Assembly (NCBI GenBank): GCA_035939775.1
Contig: DASZFO010000308.1
Location: 1 to 47,067, forward strand
Origin: Pirellulales bacterium
GTDB lineage: Bacteria; Planctomycetota; Planctomycetia; Pirellulales; DATAWG01
DNA length: 47,067 nucleotides
Direction: 5' to 3'
Numbering within the stretch: the first letter of the stretch is position 1; each line of letters begins with the position of its first letter. Made by a program: the position numbers and the translations under genes. The notes under the pieces were generated by a model, which was not told the origin of the DNA, made no database searches, and saw only the letters and a list, made by a program, of their open reading frames with translations. Of the stretch, positions 39,416 to 47,067 are shown piece by piece.

Positions 39416-40864
39416 ATGTCCTCCATCCGCGACTTGCCTGAGATTGCCGGGCTCGATGCGCGGCGGGGGATGGTGCGGATTCCGCCGGAAGTCGACGTGC
39501 CGCTCACGCCGCGGGTGCGGCGGCTGATCGATGCGGCCGATTTCCGCCGGTTGGCCCGGATCAGCCAGTTGGGGCTGGTGCCGCTCGTCTATCCGGCGGC
39601 GATCCACACACGGTTCGAGCATTCGCTGGGCGTCTATCGGACGGCCCTGCTGTTCTTGCAGCAGCTTTCGCACGACGAGCGATTCGCCGCGACGATCGGC
39701 CCGGCTGACGCGGAGTTGTTCATCGCGGCGGCGCTCCTGCACGACATCGGGCATTGGCCGTTCTGCCATCCGATCGAAGATATTCACCTGCCCGACGTGC
39801 CGCGTCACGAGTCGTTTGCCAACGGGTACTTGCTGGACGAGCCGATCCAAAAGCGGCCTGCGGAGAAGGGGACAGTCCCCTTTTGTTCCGAGGACTTCAC
39901 AAAAGGGGACAGTCCCCGGCCGCTTTCGGGCGAAATTGCCAACGTCTTGCGCGGCGAGTGGCACCTTGAGCCGCGCGACGTGGCGGCTCTGGTATCAAAA
40001 GAGGCAACCGACACCGCGCGTCCCGACACGAAATCGCGAATCCTTTCGAGCATGCTCTCCGGCCCTATCGACGTCGACAAAATGGACTACCTGCAGCGCG
40101 ACAGCCTGCACGCGGGGGTCCCGTACGGCCGCAATTTCGACCAGCAGCGGCTGATCGGCAGCCTTTGCTTGAACGAGGAGGGGGACGGGCTGGCGATCAC
40201 CGACAAAGGAAAGACGGCCGCCGAGATGATGGTCTTCGCCCGCTATGTGATGTTCAGCGAAGTCTATTGGCATCACGGCGTGCGCTCGGCGACGGCGATG
40301 CTCCAGCGGGCGTTTTACCAACTCCGCGGCGGGCTCGACCTGACGCAACTCTTTCGGCTGGCCGAAGCGCCCATGATCGCCGAACTCCAGCGCGCTGCCG
40401 TCAGCACACCGGCCGCGGAGCTGCTCGACGGGCTGTTCGGCCCGAGTCGGCGGCTCTACAAGCGATTGGCCCGTTATAGCCTCTTCGAGGAGGCGGACCT
40501 GTACCGACGGCTGGCGCGGCGGCCCTATCCTTGGCTCGTGCGCTGCGCTGAGCAGTTCGCGGCGCTCGCCGCCGGTGCGATTGGCCAGCCGATCGCCCCG
40601 CACGAGCTTCTCTTCGATGCCCCGCCTGTCGAGCGCGAGGTGGAATTCGATTTCGAGGTCTTCTTTGCGAAGGACCACCGCTACCGCCGGCTGGGCGAGA
40701 TTTCTCCGGTCGTGCGCACATTGGCCAAGGAGCAATTCGACGACTACGTCAAACGTGTCCGCATCTTCGCGCATCCGCGAATCGCGAACGAATTGCGGCG
40801 GCTCGGCAGGCTCGGGGACCTGCTCAATGCGGCAATCGATCGAACACCGGCATTGGGCGAGTAA
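39416..40864 (+). CDS. HD-domain phosphohydrolase with inserted peptide
   Basis: The 482-residue product is like dGTPase-type HD proteins: the beginning RDLPEIAGLDARRGMVRIPP, then RRLARISQLGLVPLVYPAAI, the metal His in HTRFEHSLGVYRTALLFLQQ, the HD pair in AALLHDIGHWPFCH, and a late SGPIDVDKMDYLQRDSLHAG with a fourth metal ligand. Such enzymes hydrolyse nucleotides or other phosphomonoesters; the substrate is open. Residues about 146-170 (KRPAEKGTVPFCSEDFTKGD followed by SPRPL) are encoded by a palindromic element (39850-39926) that keeps the frame; in homologues this place should be a short loop. The C-terminal part is helical with a conserved-looking SLFEEADLYRRLA. No operon partner is evident. 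Confidence 0.88.
   Translation: MSSIRDLPEIAGLDARRGMVRIPPEVDVPLTPRVRRLIDAADFRRLARISQLGLVPLVYPAAIHTRFEHSLGVYRTALLFLQQLSHDERFAATIGPADAELFIAAALLHDIGHWPFCHPIEDIHLPDVPRHESFANGYLLDEPIQKRPAEKGTVPFCSEDFTKGDSPRPLSGEIANVLRGEWHLEPRDVAALVSKEATDTARPDTKSRILSSMLSGPIDVDKMDYLQRDSLHAGVPYGRNFDQQRLIGSLCLNEEGDGLAITDKGKTAAEMMVFARYVMFSEVYWHHGVRSATAMLQRAFYQLRGGLDLTQLFRLAEAPMIAELQRAAVSTPAAELLDGLFGPSRRLYKRLARYSLFEEADLYRRLARRPYPWLVRCAEQFAALAAGAIGQPIAPHELLFDAPPVEREVEFDFEVFFAKDHRYRRLGEISPVVRTLAKEQFDDYVKRVRIFAHPRIANELRRLGRLGDLLNAAIDRTPALGE
39850..39926. repeat. Palindromic element inside HD gene
   Basis: Outer arms AAAGCGGCC (39850-39858) and GGCCGCTTT (39918-39926) are a perfect inverse. The inner part has GGAGAAGGGGACAGTCCCC then TTTTG at about 39862-39885, and CAAAAGGGGACAGTCCCC at 39900-39917. 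The core matches the intergenic element at 5529-5618 closely; the arms do not. It is read in frame in the HD gene as the KGTVPF...KGDSP peptide. Confidence 0.88.
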
Positions 40865-40892
40865 CCGATGGGTGGACCCGACGGCCCTACAA

Positions 40893-40979
40893 ATTGAAAC
40901 GCAGAGGACGCCGAGACCGCGGAGACGATCAAAGAGTTCTCAATTGCTCCGCGAACTCCGCGTCCTCCGCGTTTCAATC
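40893..40979. repeat. Inverted AAACGCGGAGGACGCGGAG-type repeat
   Basis: The left arm at 40893-40924 (ATTGAAACGCAGAGGACGCC then GAGACCGCGGAG) and the right arm at 40948-40979 (its inverse with about four changes, ending CGTTTCAAT) leave a loop of some 23 bases. It lies 28 bases after the HD gene stop. It could serve as a terminator, though there is no T-run. Another dispersed repeat follows 100 bases on. Confidence 0.8.
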
Positions 40980-41079
40980 TGTTTCGTATTTCGATGCTCG
41001 CACGCCCAGAGAGATCCGGTACGTCGTCGCGGACTTCACGCAACCTATCCCCCTACTAATTGAACAATCTTAATGATTC

Positions 41080-41162
41080 TTATGAGGAGTCCAGGAAACC
41101 TGGAGAGAGAGGTGACAATCGCAATCCACTACCTCCCTGTGCTCCTGGCTTCCTCATAAAAA
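41080..41162. repeat. TTTATGAGGA-ended inverted-repeat element, copy 3
   Basis: TTATGAGGAGTCCAGGAAAC at 41080-41099 and the right end at 41133-41162 (CTCCCTGTGCTCCTGGCTTC then CTCATAAAAA) are imperfect inverses, spanning 83 bases. The ends match copy 1 at 33142-33295; the middle is shorter and different. It is located 27 bases beyond the 3' end of the alpha-2-macroglobulin gene. Confidence 0.82.
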
Positions 41163-41189
41163 CTTCTGAGCTTCGTTTTCTTCGCTGCT

Positions 41190-44100
41190 TCAGTCCGCGA
41201 TTTGCAGCTTGATCTCGTCGCTGTTGCCTTTCAATTCTGGCGCATACATCGCCGAGGCGCGGGCGGGAAGGGCGCTGAAGCGGCCGGGGGTTTCGGCGCG
41301 GAGGCGATAGGCCACGCTGTGCTTGCCGCGGGCCAGCGTGCGGAGGAAGAAGCTCACGCGGTTGTCGCGCAGCTCCATGTACGCACCCAGGGCGTTGCCG
41401 CCATAGCCGCTGCGGACTTCGACTGGCTCGAATCCGGCGGCCTTCATGTCCTCGAAAACCAAGTATTCGTAGTCGTTCTTCGCGTCGATTTCGAGTTCCA
41501 CTTCGACCAAGTCGCCGCTCTTGAGCGTGTCGAGGTCTTTCAATTCCTCGCGGCGGTATTTCTCGACTTGCTGGCCGACGGACTGCCCGCGTGAGCCGGC
41601 CACTTGGATCGTCTTGTCGTCGCGGATCAGTTTGTACACCTTGCGGTTGACCTTCACTTCCAAGCCCGCCCGCGGGATGGTGTCTTCGAGCGAGAAGAGT
41701 GTCAGATAGGCGTTGTAATAGAGGGGCCCCGAACCTTTCTTTCGCAGCTCGATATCGTGCTTGCCGGTGGTCACGGCGTCGCCTTGCAGGACGAACTTGT
41801 TGTCGAAAGTGAAGAGGTCCTCGGACGCGATCTTCACTTCCTTCTGTTTCTTGCCGTCGAGCCAGACTTCCACGGAGAGATCGGGCTTGTCCTCGCCGCT
41901 GGTCTTGAGGAATTCGGCCATCGCTTCGATCGCCAGCGCCGTGTCGCGGGTCGAGTTCCAGTAGCTGGCGTGCTTGCGGTTGTTGAGCAAATACTTGACG
42001 AGCTTCGGGGCGACGGCGCCTTTCGGATCGGTGCGCGAGAGGAGCTTGAGATAATAGGCGTCGGCCTCGATCTCGCTGCCATACCAAGCCCACCACCAGT
42101 TGTCTTCCGGCAGCTTGAGATAAGCAGTCTGGTTCTCGTTGTCCTCGACCAGGAACTGCTCGATGTTCTTGAGCACCATCGCGAGCTTTTCTTTTTGATT
42201 TTGTTTCTCGAGCGCGAGGCCCAGGAGCGCCTTGCCATAGACGGCAAGCTGCGTGCGATCGCGATAGAGGAACTCGCGCATCTCGACGTTGTTCACTCCG
42301 CCATCCACCAGCACCATGTAGACGAAAGCGTCGAGATTGTCGGCCGCCGTCTTGTATGGCTCCTTTGGCTTTGGTTTCACCAGCGCGTTTTTCAACAATT
42401 CGATCTGCTGCTCTTGATAGTGCTTAAGCCACTCGATCCCGCGCTCGATCGTGCCGGGCACGAGGGCCACGTCGTTCAGCTTGGCCACTTGCAGTCCGTG
42501 GACGACAACCGCCGTGGTATGCGGCCAAGATTGCTCTCCGAATCCGGAGAACCAGCCCCAACCACCGTCGGCAAGTTGCATCTGCGTGAGCTTTTGCGCG
42601 CCGTCATGCGCCATGCGGCCCACTTCCTCACTGTCGAAAACCGGATTGCGGTCGAACCGCTTCCAGCCGGCGGCGCGGGCTTTGTCGTCGCCGATTTCCT
42701 GAGCGTTAAGGTTCGTGCGCTTCTGTTGGACCTTCTTGAGGTCCAGCCCCATGCGGATCAACACATGTTGCGTGACGACGGTGGGGAGGAAGCGGTTCAG
42801 CGTCTGCTCGGTGCAGCCGTAGGGGTAATCGACGAGGTACGGCAAGGCATCGATGAGCGCCCCGGCGAGCGTCGGCGAGTAGCGCACTTCCAGCACCGAT
42901 TCGCTCCGCCGGCGCTGGGCGGGAACATTGATCGTGATGTGCCCCGATTCATCTTTCGGCCGCAGGGCGCCGGAGAAGGAATCCATCTTGAGCATGCCGT
43001 GAACGTAGACGGGGAACTTCTGCTCGACGGCATCGGATTCCTCATCGGTGAGCGCCTTCATGCGGATCGTTGTCTCGCCTTCGCGGACCACTTTGACGCG
43101 CCAATCCACCCGGCTCTCTTCCCCGGCGGGAACTTCGATCTCCTTGACGCCGTCGGTCTCGGCACTGAGTTCCTTGCCGGGCAGTTCCAAAGCGACTTGG
43201 ACTTTCTTCTTGGTCTTGAGATAGTTATGCACATTGGCCGAGAGGACCACTTCATCCTTCTCGACAAAGAACCGCGGGCCTTGCAGGCGGACGATCAAGT
43301 CCTTGCGCGTCACCACCTCGGCTTCGCCTTGGCCGACTTTCGTGCCATGCCCCATGCCCCAGACCTTCACTTTCCAGGTGGTGAGATTCTCCGGCATGTC
43401 GAGGCTCACTTCCGCCTCGCCGTTTTCATTGGTCGCCAATGACCCGACCCAGAGCGCCGTATCGGCGAAATTGGTGCGGATCGTGGGCTGCACGAGCGGC
43501 GGAGCGGCCGCGCCATTGTCAGCTCTCCCCTCAGCGCTCGCCGGCGCATGGGCCATTCCAGCAGCCAGCGACAGACTTGCGGGGGCTGGAAATGCGGCAC
43601 CGGCGGGCGCCTCTTTGGCCAAACGTGACTCAGCGAACCGGCTGCCCAATCCCGATGCGCCGCTCGCGTCCATCGACAGTCGGTCATTTTCCGCTTCTTC
43701 AACGCCCGTCTCGCCAAACACACCCAGATTCTGCATCCAGGCTTGATCCGGCCGAACCAGACTTGCAAAACTTCGGAACAGGCTCGATTCGGTCGTCGGC
43801 GTGTGGTTGCGGCGCCATTTCCAGAAGAAGGACTTGATTTCCTCGACGTTCGAGCCGCCCGAGATGTATTCGACGGCCATGTCGTAGATCGCCACCACGG
43901 TCGAGCCGACAAATGGCTTGCCGGCGATGTCGGTCAGCTTGATGGCTATGCTTGCCTTTTGCCCCGGCTTATACTCGTTGCGCGACGGCTGCACCGCCAC
44001 ATTCAGCACCCGCTTCTCCGGCGGGACAACGATCTCGCGGGTTTCCGAATAGAGCTTTCCGCCGGAGATCGTGAGCGCCTCGACGAAGAAATTCGGCATG

Positions 44101-47067
44101 TCTTTCTGAACGACGGCGATTTCTTGGACGAGCGATTTGCCTTTCAGCCGGTGCAGAGTGGTTTCTTTCTCCAGATAGACGCCGTTGGCCGGGCGGACGA
44201 AGAGTAGCACGGTGCCGCCCGAGCGATTGGTGTTCACCATCAGATTGACGGATTGCCCTGGGGCATATTCGCGCTTGTCGGCGATAAGTTCGAGATTGTT
44301 GAACTGAAAGTCGGCCCCGTCGAAGCCATCGCCCATGATCGTGAAGAGATAGCCCCCTTCGATCGAATGCTTCTTGGCATCGGTGACATTGTAGGAGAGC
44401 CGATATTGCCCCGGCTCGGAAGCCTTCACCTGCATCTTGGCCTGTCCCGCGGCGTCGGTCGGTAGGTCCCACTCGCGCACGGAGGCTTCGACCGGCTTGT
44501 TGTCCTTGTAGCTGATCTTGAGCAGCTTGAGTTTTCCTTCGCCTTGCACCGGCTTGCCGTCGACCGTCTGAGCGAAGAAATCACCTCGAACCACGTCGTC
44601 AACTCGATAGTAGCCCCGATCGACCCAGGCGAACACCTTAAACGGCTTTCGGGCGACTAACACTTTGCCGACGCCGACAATCGTTCGCCGCGACTCGTCG
44701 ACCACTTCCGCGGTGATCTCGTATTGATGATCTTCGTCGGGATGGATCAGCTTGGCGACGGCGGTGTCGATCTCGACCGGCACGGCGCCGTCCGCGCCGA
44801 TATCGACCTGTCGATCGGCGACGACCTCCGGCGGATCCTGGCCCTGATTCCACCACCATGGGATTGGCCGGCGGCAGCCCCAATCCAGCCAGCCGGGATA
44901 CCAGGGATCGTCGTAAGAAAACCACCAATATCCGGGGCCGTAGAGCCAATCCCATTCGCCCGTCGGATACCATTGCTGCGAGTAGTTGGTTCGCAGCACC
45001 TTGTAGTGCACCTTGGCCTTGGTGACCGGAGAGCCGAAGTAATACTTCGCCTTCACCTTGGCGGTGATCTTCTCGCCGAGCATGACGGGCTCGGTGGGCG
45101 CATCGACGGTCACTTCGTACTCGGGCTTCTTATATTCCTCGACGCGGAAGCTGCCGCCGGCGCTAAAGTTGACGACCGACAATTGATAGGTGCCGAGCTT
45201 GGCGTCGGCCGGAAGCGGAAATTCCCCTTCCAGCCCACCGTAAGCGTCAGTCGTGAAGACCTTCGACAGGGCCTTCTGTCCCAGCGGATCGTGGATCTCG
45301 ACGGTGAAATGCTGATTGGCGAAGTCGGAGACGTCTGGTTCGTCGTATTTTGCGTGCCGAATCCAGAATTTGAACTTCACCTTTTGCTCGGGGCGATAGA
45401 CGGGCCGATCCGTGATCGAAAAAACTCTTGTTTCATTGTATTCGGCGTCGAAATAGGTCGGATACCAGACGCTCGTGTAGCCTAGGTAAGCGAAGCGGCC
45501 GGAGGGAGTGGTCGCGGTGACCATCCACTGAAATTGGTTGTCGTCCTGCTTCGGGTGCCCGATGAATTCACCGTTAGCATCCGTGAATTCGGCGAAGGAG
45601 CTGATCTCGAGATTGAATTGGTTCTTGTCGCGGACCTGCGCCTGGCGGAAGCCGAAGAATTCGAGATTCGCTTTGGGAATCGGCTCGCCAGTGATCGCAT
45701 CGGCAACGAAGTAGAACATTCCCTTGTCGAGCGGCTTCTTCACAATGACTGTGTCTTCCAGCCAGATGATGATGTGGCTCGTGTTTCCGTCCGCCATTTT
45801 TGCGGTGAGCAGATAGGCCCCGGCTTTTTGCAGTGGCGTGCTTACGGTGACGCGCCGATCGAAGTGATCCGCGAGCGGCTTCAATTCCAGGTCCCAATCA
45901 GCGACTTTGGCGCCCAGATACTGCTGCTGATTTTCGGTGACGAGCCGATAGCCGACGTCGCCAATGTTGGTCTTTTGCCAGTCGAGTTGATTGGGGCGAG
46001 TCTTGAGATAGGCCTTCACATCAGCCAGCAGCTCGGCGACCTTGATCTCGTGGGCTTCGAAGCTGACTTTGCTGCCGTTTCGATAGCGAAATTCGACGGT
46101 CGCTCCCTTGCCCGCCGGCTGCGACATGATCGGCTCGAAGCGGCCCCAATTGCCGACGATCTGATCGAGCCGTTGTTGGCGATAGTTGCGATCGCCGGGG
46201 CCGTATTGCTTGATCGCGCGCCGCCAGTAATCTGCCGCTTTGGGATATTGCCGGCGGTTTTCATAGATTTGGGACAATTGCTCGAGCGCCTGCGCACCAT
46301 AGCCCGATTGAGGTTCGGCGGCGATCTGCTCGAAGATATTGATGAAGTCGAATTCGGCCGGGAGCTTGAAGCGCTTGATCCCGATCGCCAGCCGGGCGAT
46401 CGTTTCGCCGTCGGCCAGCGTTTGCAGGGCGTACGTCCCACTTCCATTCTTTTTCGAGTCGTCGGCTTCGTCTTGTCGGGCGAAGAAGCGGCCATAGTAG
46501 GCCATCGTTTGCACGCCGAACTGATTCTGCAGAAAATCGGCAAGCTGCCAACGGGATTCGTTCTTTCGGCTCGGAGCTAACTCTGTCGCTTGCTCCAATG
46601 CCCAACGCCAGAGTTCGCCGTCGCTGACCGCTTTGTCGAATGACTTGGGAACGCGATAAAAGATGGGATTGCCATCGACGCCAACCGGCGCGCCCTCTGG
46701 CGTGTGTCCGTAATACCAGCCTTCGACGAAATCCGGAAGTTGACTCAGATCGGTAAGGTTCTGAAGCCGCCAGGCCTCGTCATAGCCGCGATTGCCCAAA
46801 AGCAAGCGAGCAAAATCGAAGTAAAATCCGGCGATGTCATTTTTCACGGAATCGGCCGCCGCGAGGTGCATGGCCTGCACCATGAGTTGCAAGGCCCGAA
46901 CTCGATCGCGCTCGAAGGAGTTGACCGCCTGCCCGCCACCGCGATGCTGGCCCCGATAGAATTTGCCGGCGACAAGGAAGCCGTAGTTGTCGTACGAGAG
47001 GTAGGTCTCGGCGGCTCTCCACAGCAGCCGCCAGTTTCTTAAGTGAGCGCGGATAACCGCCTCTCGG
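41190..47067 (-). CDS. Alpha-2-macroglobulin family protein (5' end cut off)
   Basis: The frame is open from the window edge to the stop at 41190-41192; 1958 residues are visible and the start is beyond the window. MG domains come first (VYRPEQKVKFKFWIRHAKYD, LGTYQLSVVNFSAGGSFRVE). A tryptophan-rich insert follows at about 44838-44975 (GEWDWLYGPGYWWFSYDDPW). An Ala/Ser/Gly-rich stretch at about 43470-43750 is the probable bait region. The A2M domain has DTALWVGSLATNENGEAEVS. The thioester motif YPYGCTEQTLNRFLPT is intact at about 42815, in the alpha/alpha-toroid region. Bacterial relatives such as YfhM trap proteases in the periplasm, with the bait cleavage exposing the thioester. A pbpC-type partner, common in proteobacteria, is not in view. 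Confidence 0.92.
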   Translation of the reverse strand, partial: REAVIRAHLRNWRLLWRAAETYLSYDNYGFLVAGKFYRGQHRGGGQAVNSFERDRVRALQLMVQAMHLAAADSVKNDIAGFYFDFARLLLGNRGYDEAWRLQNLTDLSQLPDFVEGWYYGHTPEGAPVGVDGNPIFYRVPKSFDKAVSDGELWRWALEQATELAPSRKNESRWQLADFLQNQFGVQTMAYYGRFFARQDEADDSKKNGSGTYALQTLADGETIARLAIGIKRFKLPAEFDFINIFEQIAAEPQSGYGAQALEQLSQIYENRRQYPKAADYWRRAIKQYGPGDRNYRQQRLDQIVGNWGRFEPIMSQPAGKGATVEFRYRNGSKVSFEAHEIKVAELLADVKAYLKTRPNQLDWQKTNIGDVGYRLVTENQQQYLGAKVADWDLELKPLADHFDRRVTVSTPLQKAGAYLLTAKMADGNTSHIIIWLEDTVIVKKPLDKGMFYFVADAITGEPIPKANLEFFGFRQAQVRDKNQFNLEISSFAEFTDANGEFIGHPKQDDNQFQWMVTATTPSGRFAYLGYTSVWYPTYFDAEYNETRVFSITDRPVYRPEQKVKFKFWIRHAKYDEPDVSDFANQHFTVEIHDPLGQKALSKVFTTDAYGGLEGEFPLPADAKLGTYQLSVVNFSAGGSFRVEEYKKPEYEVTVDAPTEPVMLGEKITAKVKAKYYFGSPVTKAKVHYKVLRTNYSQQWYPTGEWDWLYGPGYWWFSYDDPWYPGWLDWGCRRPIPWWWNQGQDPPEVVADRQVDIGADGAVPVEIDTAVAKLIHPDEDHQYEITAEVVDESRRTIVGVGKVLVARKPFKVFAWVDRGYYRVDDVVRGDFFAQTVDGKPVQGEGKLKLLKISYKDNKPVEASVREWDLPTDAAGQAKMQVKASEPGQYRLSYNVTDAKKHSIEGGYLFTIMGDGFDGADFQFNNLELIADKREYAPGQSVNLMVNTNRSGGTVLLFVRPANGVYLEKETTLHRLKGKSLVQEIAVVQKDMPNFFVEALTISGGKLYSETREIVVPPEKRVLNVAVQPSRNEYKPGQKASIAIKLTDIAGKPFVGSTVVAIYDMAVEYISGGSNVEEIKSFFWKWRRNHTPTTESSLFRSFASLVRPDQAWMQNLGVFGETGVEEAENDRLSMDASGASGLGSRFAESRLAKEAPAGAAFPAPASLSLAAGMAHAPASAEGRADNGAAAPPLVQPTIRTNFADTALWVGSLATNENGEAEVSLDMPENLTTWKVKVWGMGHGTKVGQGEAEVVTRKDLIVRLQGPRFFVEKDEVVLSANVHNYLKTKKKVQVALELPGKELSAETDGVKEIEVPAGEESRVDWRVKVVREGETTIRMKALTDEESDAVEQKFPVYVHGMLKMDSFSGALRPKDESGHITINVPAQRRRSESVLEVRYSPTLAGALIDALPYLVDYPYGCTEQTLNRFLPTVVTQHVLIRMGLDLKKVQQKRTNLNAQEIGDDKARAAGWKRFDRNPVFDSEEVGRMAHDGAQKLTQMQLADGGWGWFSGFGEQSWPHTTAVVVHGLQVAKLNDVALVPGTIERGIEWLKHYQEQQIELLKNALVKPKPKEPYKTAADNLDAFVYMVLVDGGVNNVEMREFLYRDRTQLAVYGKALLGLALEKQNQKEKLAMVLKNIEQFLVEDNENQTAYLKLPEDNWWWAWYGSEIEADAYYLKLLSRTDPKGAVAPKLVKYLLNNRKHASYWNSTRDTALAIEAMAEFLKTSGEDKPDLSVEVWLDGKKQKEVKIASEDLFTFDNKFVLQGDAVTTGKHDIELRKKGSGPLYYNAYLTLFSLEDTIPRAGLEVKVNRKVYKLIRDDKTIQVAGSRGQSVGQQVEKYRREELKDLDTLKSGDLVEVELEIDAKNDYEYLVFEDMKAAGFEPVEVRSGYGGNALGAYMELRDNRVSFFLRTLARGKHSVAYRLRAETPGRFSALPARASAMYAPELKGNSDEIKLQIAD

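Noticed and set aside
41604-43442. Plus-strand open frame of 612 codons inside the alpha-2-macroglobulin gene
   Set aside because: The opposite strand encodes the A2M and thioester regions. The plus-strand product is leucine/histidine-rich and has no recognisable fold.
1-47067. CRISPR array, tRNA or rRNA gene
   Set aside because: I saw no series of evenly spaced direct repeats, no cloverleaf with a TTC-A arm and no conserved rRNA segment. The inverted repeats found are isolated and of different types. A covariance-model scan was not possible.

Overview
The window looks like chromosomal DNA of a planctomycete, most likely of the Pirellulales type. The grounds are a high-GC sequence with short convergent and divergent transcription units, an alpha-2-macroglobulin of about 2000 residues, a BlaI/M56 pair with a large carboxypeptidase-regulatory-like extension, a PpiD-like protein with a long Lys/Ala/Asp/Pro linker, and many short palindromic repeats between and inside genes, including one read as a KGTVPF...KGDSP peptide. 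No rRNA, tRNA, CRISPR array, transposase or phage gene was recognised.

Layout. 1-6.2 kb: end of an LptF/LptG-like permease, an acyl-CoA synthetase, two secreted proteins of unknown role on the minus strand, an AAA ATPase with a winged-helix region, and dCTP deaminase. 6.3-10.4 kb: endonuclease III, divergent from a DUF309 protein, a LON substrate-binding-domain protein, GTP cyclohydrolase I, and a coupled membrane protein/zinc-ribbon pair. 10.5-17.2 kb: one long plus-strand cluster with a YdiJ-type FAD/Fe-S oxidoreductase overlapping moaD, a small acidic protein, moaE, moaA, a class V cysteine desulfurase and a YkgJ cysteine-cluster protein; this is a molybdenum cofactor block with a likely sulfur donor next to it. 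17.6-21.5 kb: HU-like nucleoid protein with a consensus promoter, a small lipoprotein, pyrD, then trpS-acpS overlapping. 21.5-30.3 kb: topA (minus), divergent PpiD-like chaperone, glgB (minus) and a degenerate RNase H-fold protein (minus). 30.5-35.3 kb: methyltransferase, MazF-type toxin pair, a GATase-like protein lacking its nucleophile, an OleA/FabH-like ketosynthase, and a Phd/VapC pair. 35.4-39.1 kb: BlaI repressor with a promoter/operator, and an M56 membrane protease fused to a MacB-like periplasmic domain; its reading frame is cut by one stop codon and stays open for 62 more codons. 39.4-47.1 kb: an HD phosphohydrolase carrying an in-frame palindromic element, then a minus-strand alpha-2-macroglobulin whose 5' end lies beyond the window.

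Most genes are housekeeping or lineage-typical. The parts that most deserve a second look are the palindromic element found once in a gene and once between genes with different but perfectly paired outer arms, the BlaI/M56-MacB module with its operator and interrupted tail, two enzyme-fold proteins that have lost catalytic residues (GATase, RNase H), and a family of TTTATGAGGA-ended inverted repeats at three sites. No complete unknown multi-gene system was identified with confidence. The BlaI/M56-MacB module and the moaD-small protein-moaE arrangement are the nearest candidates.
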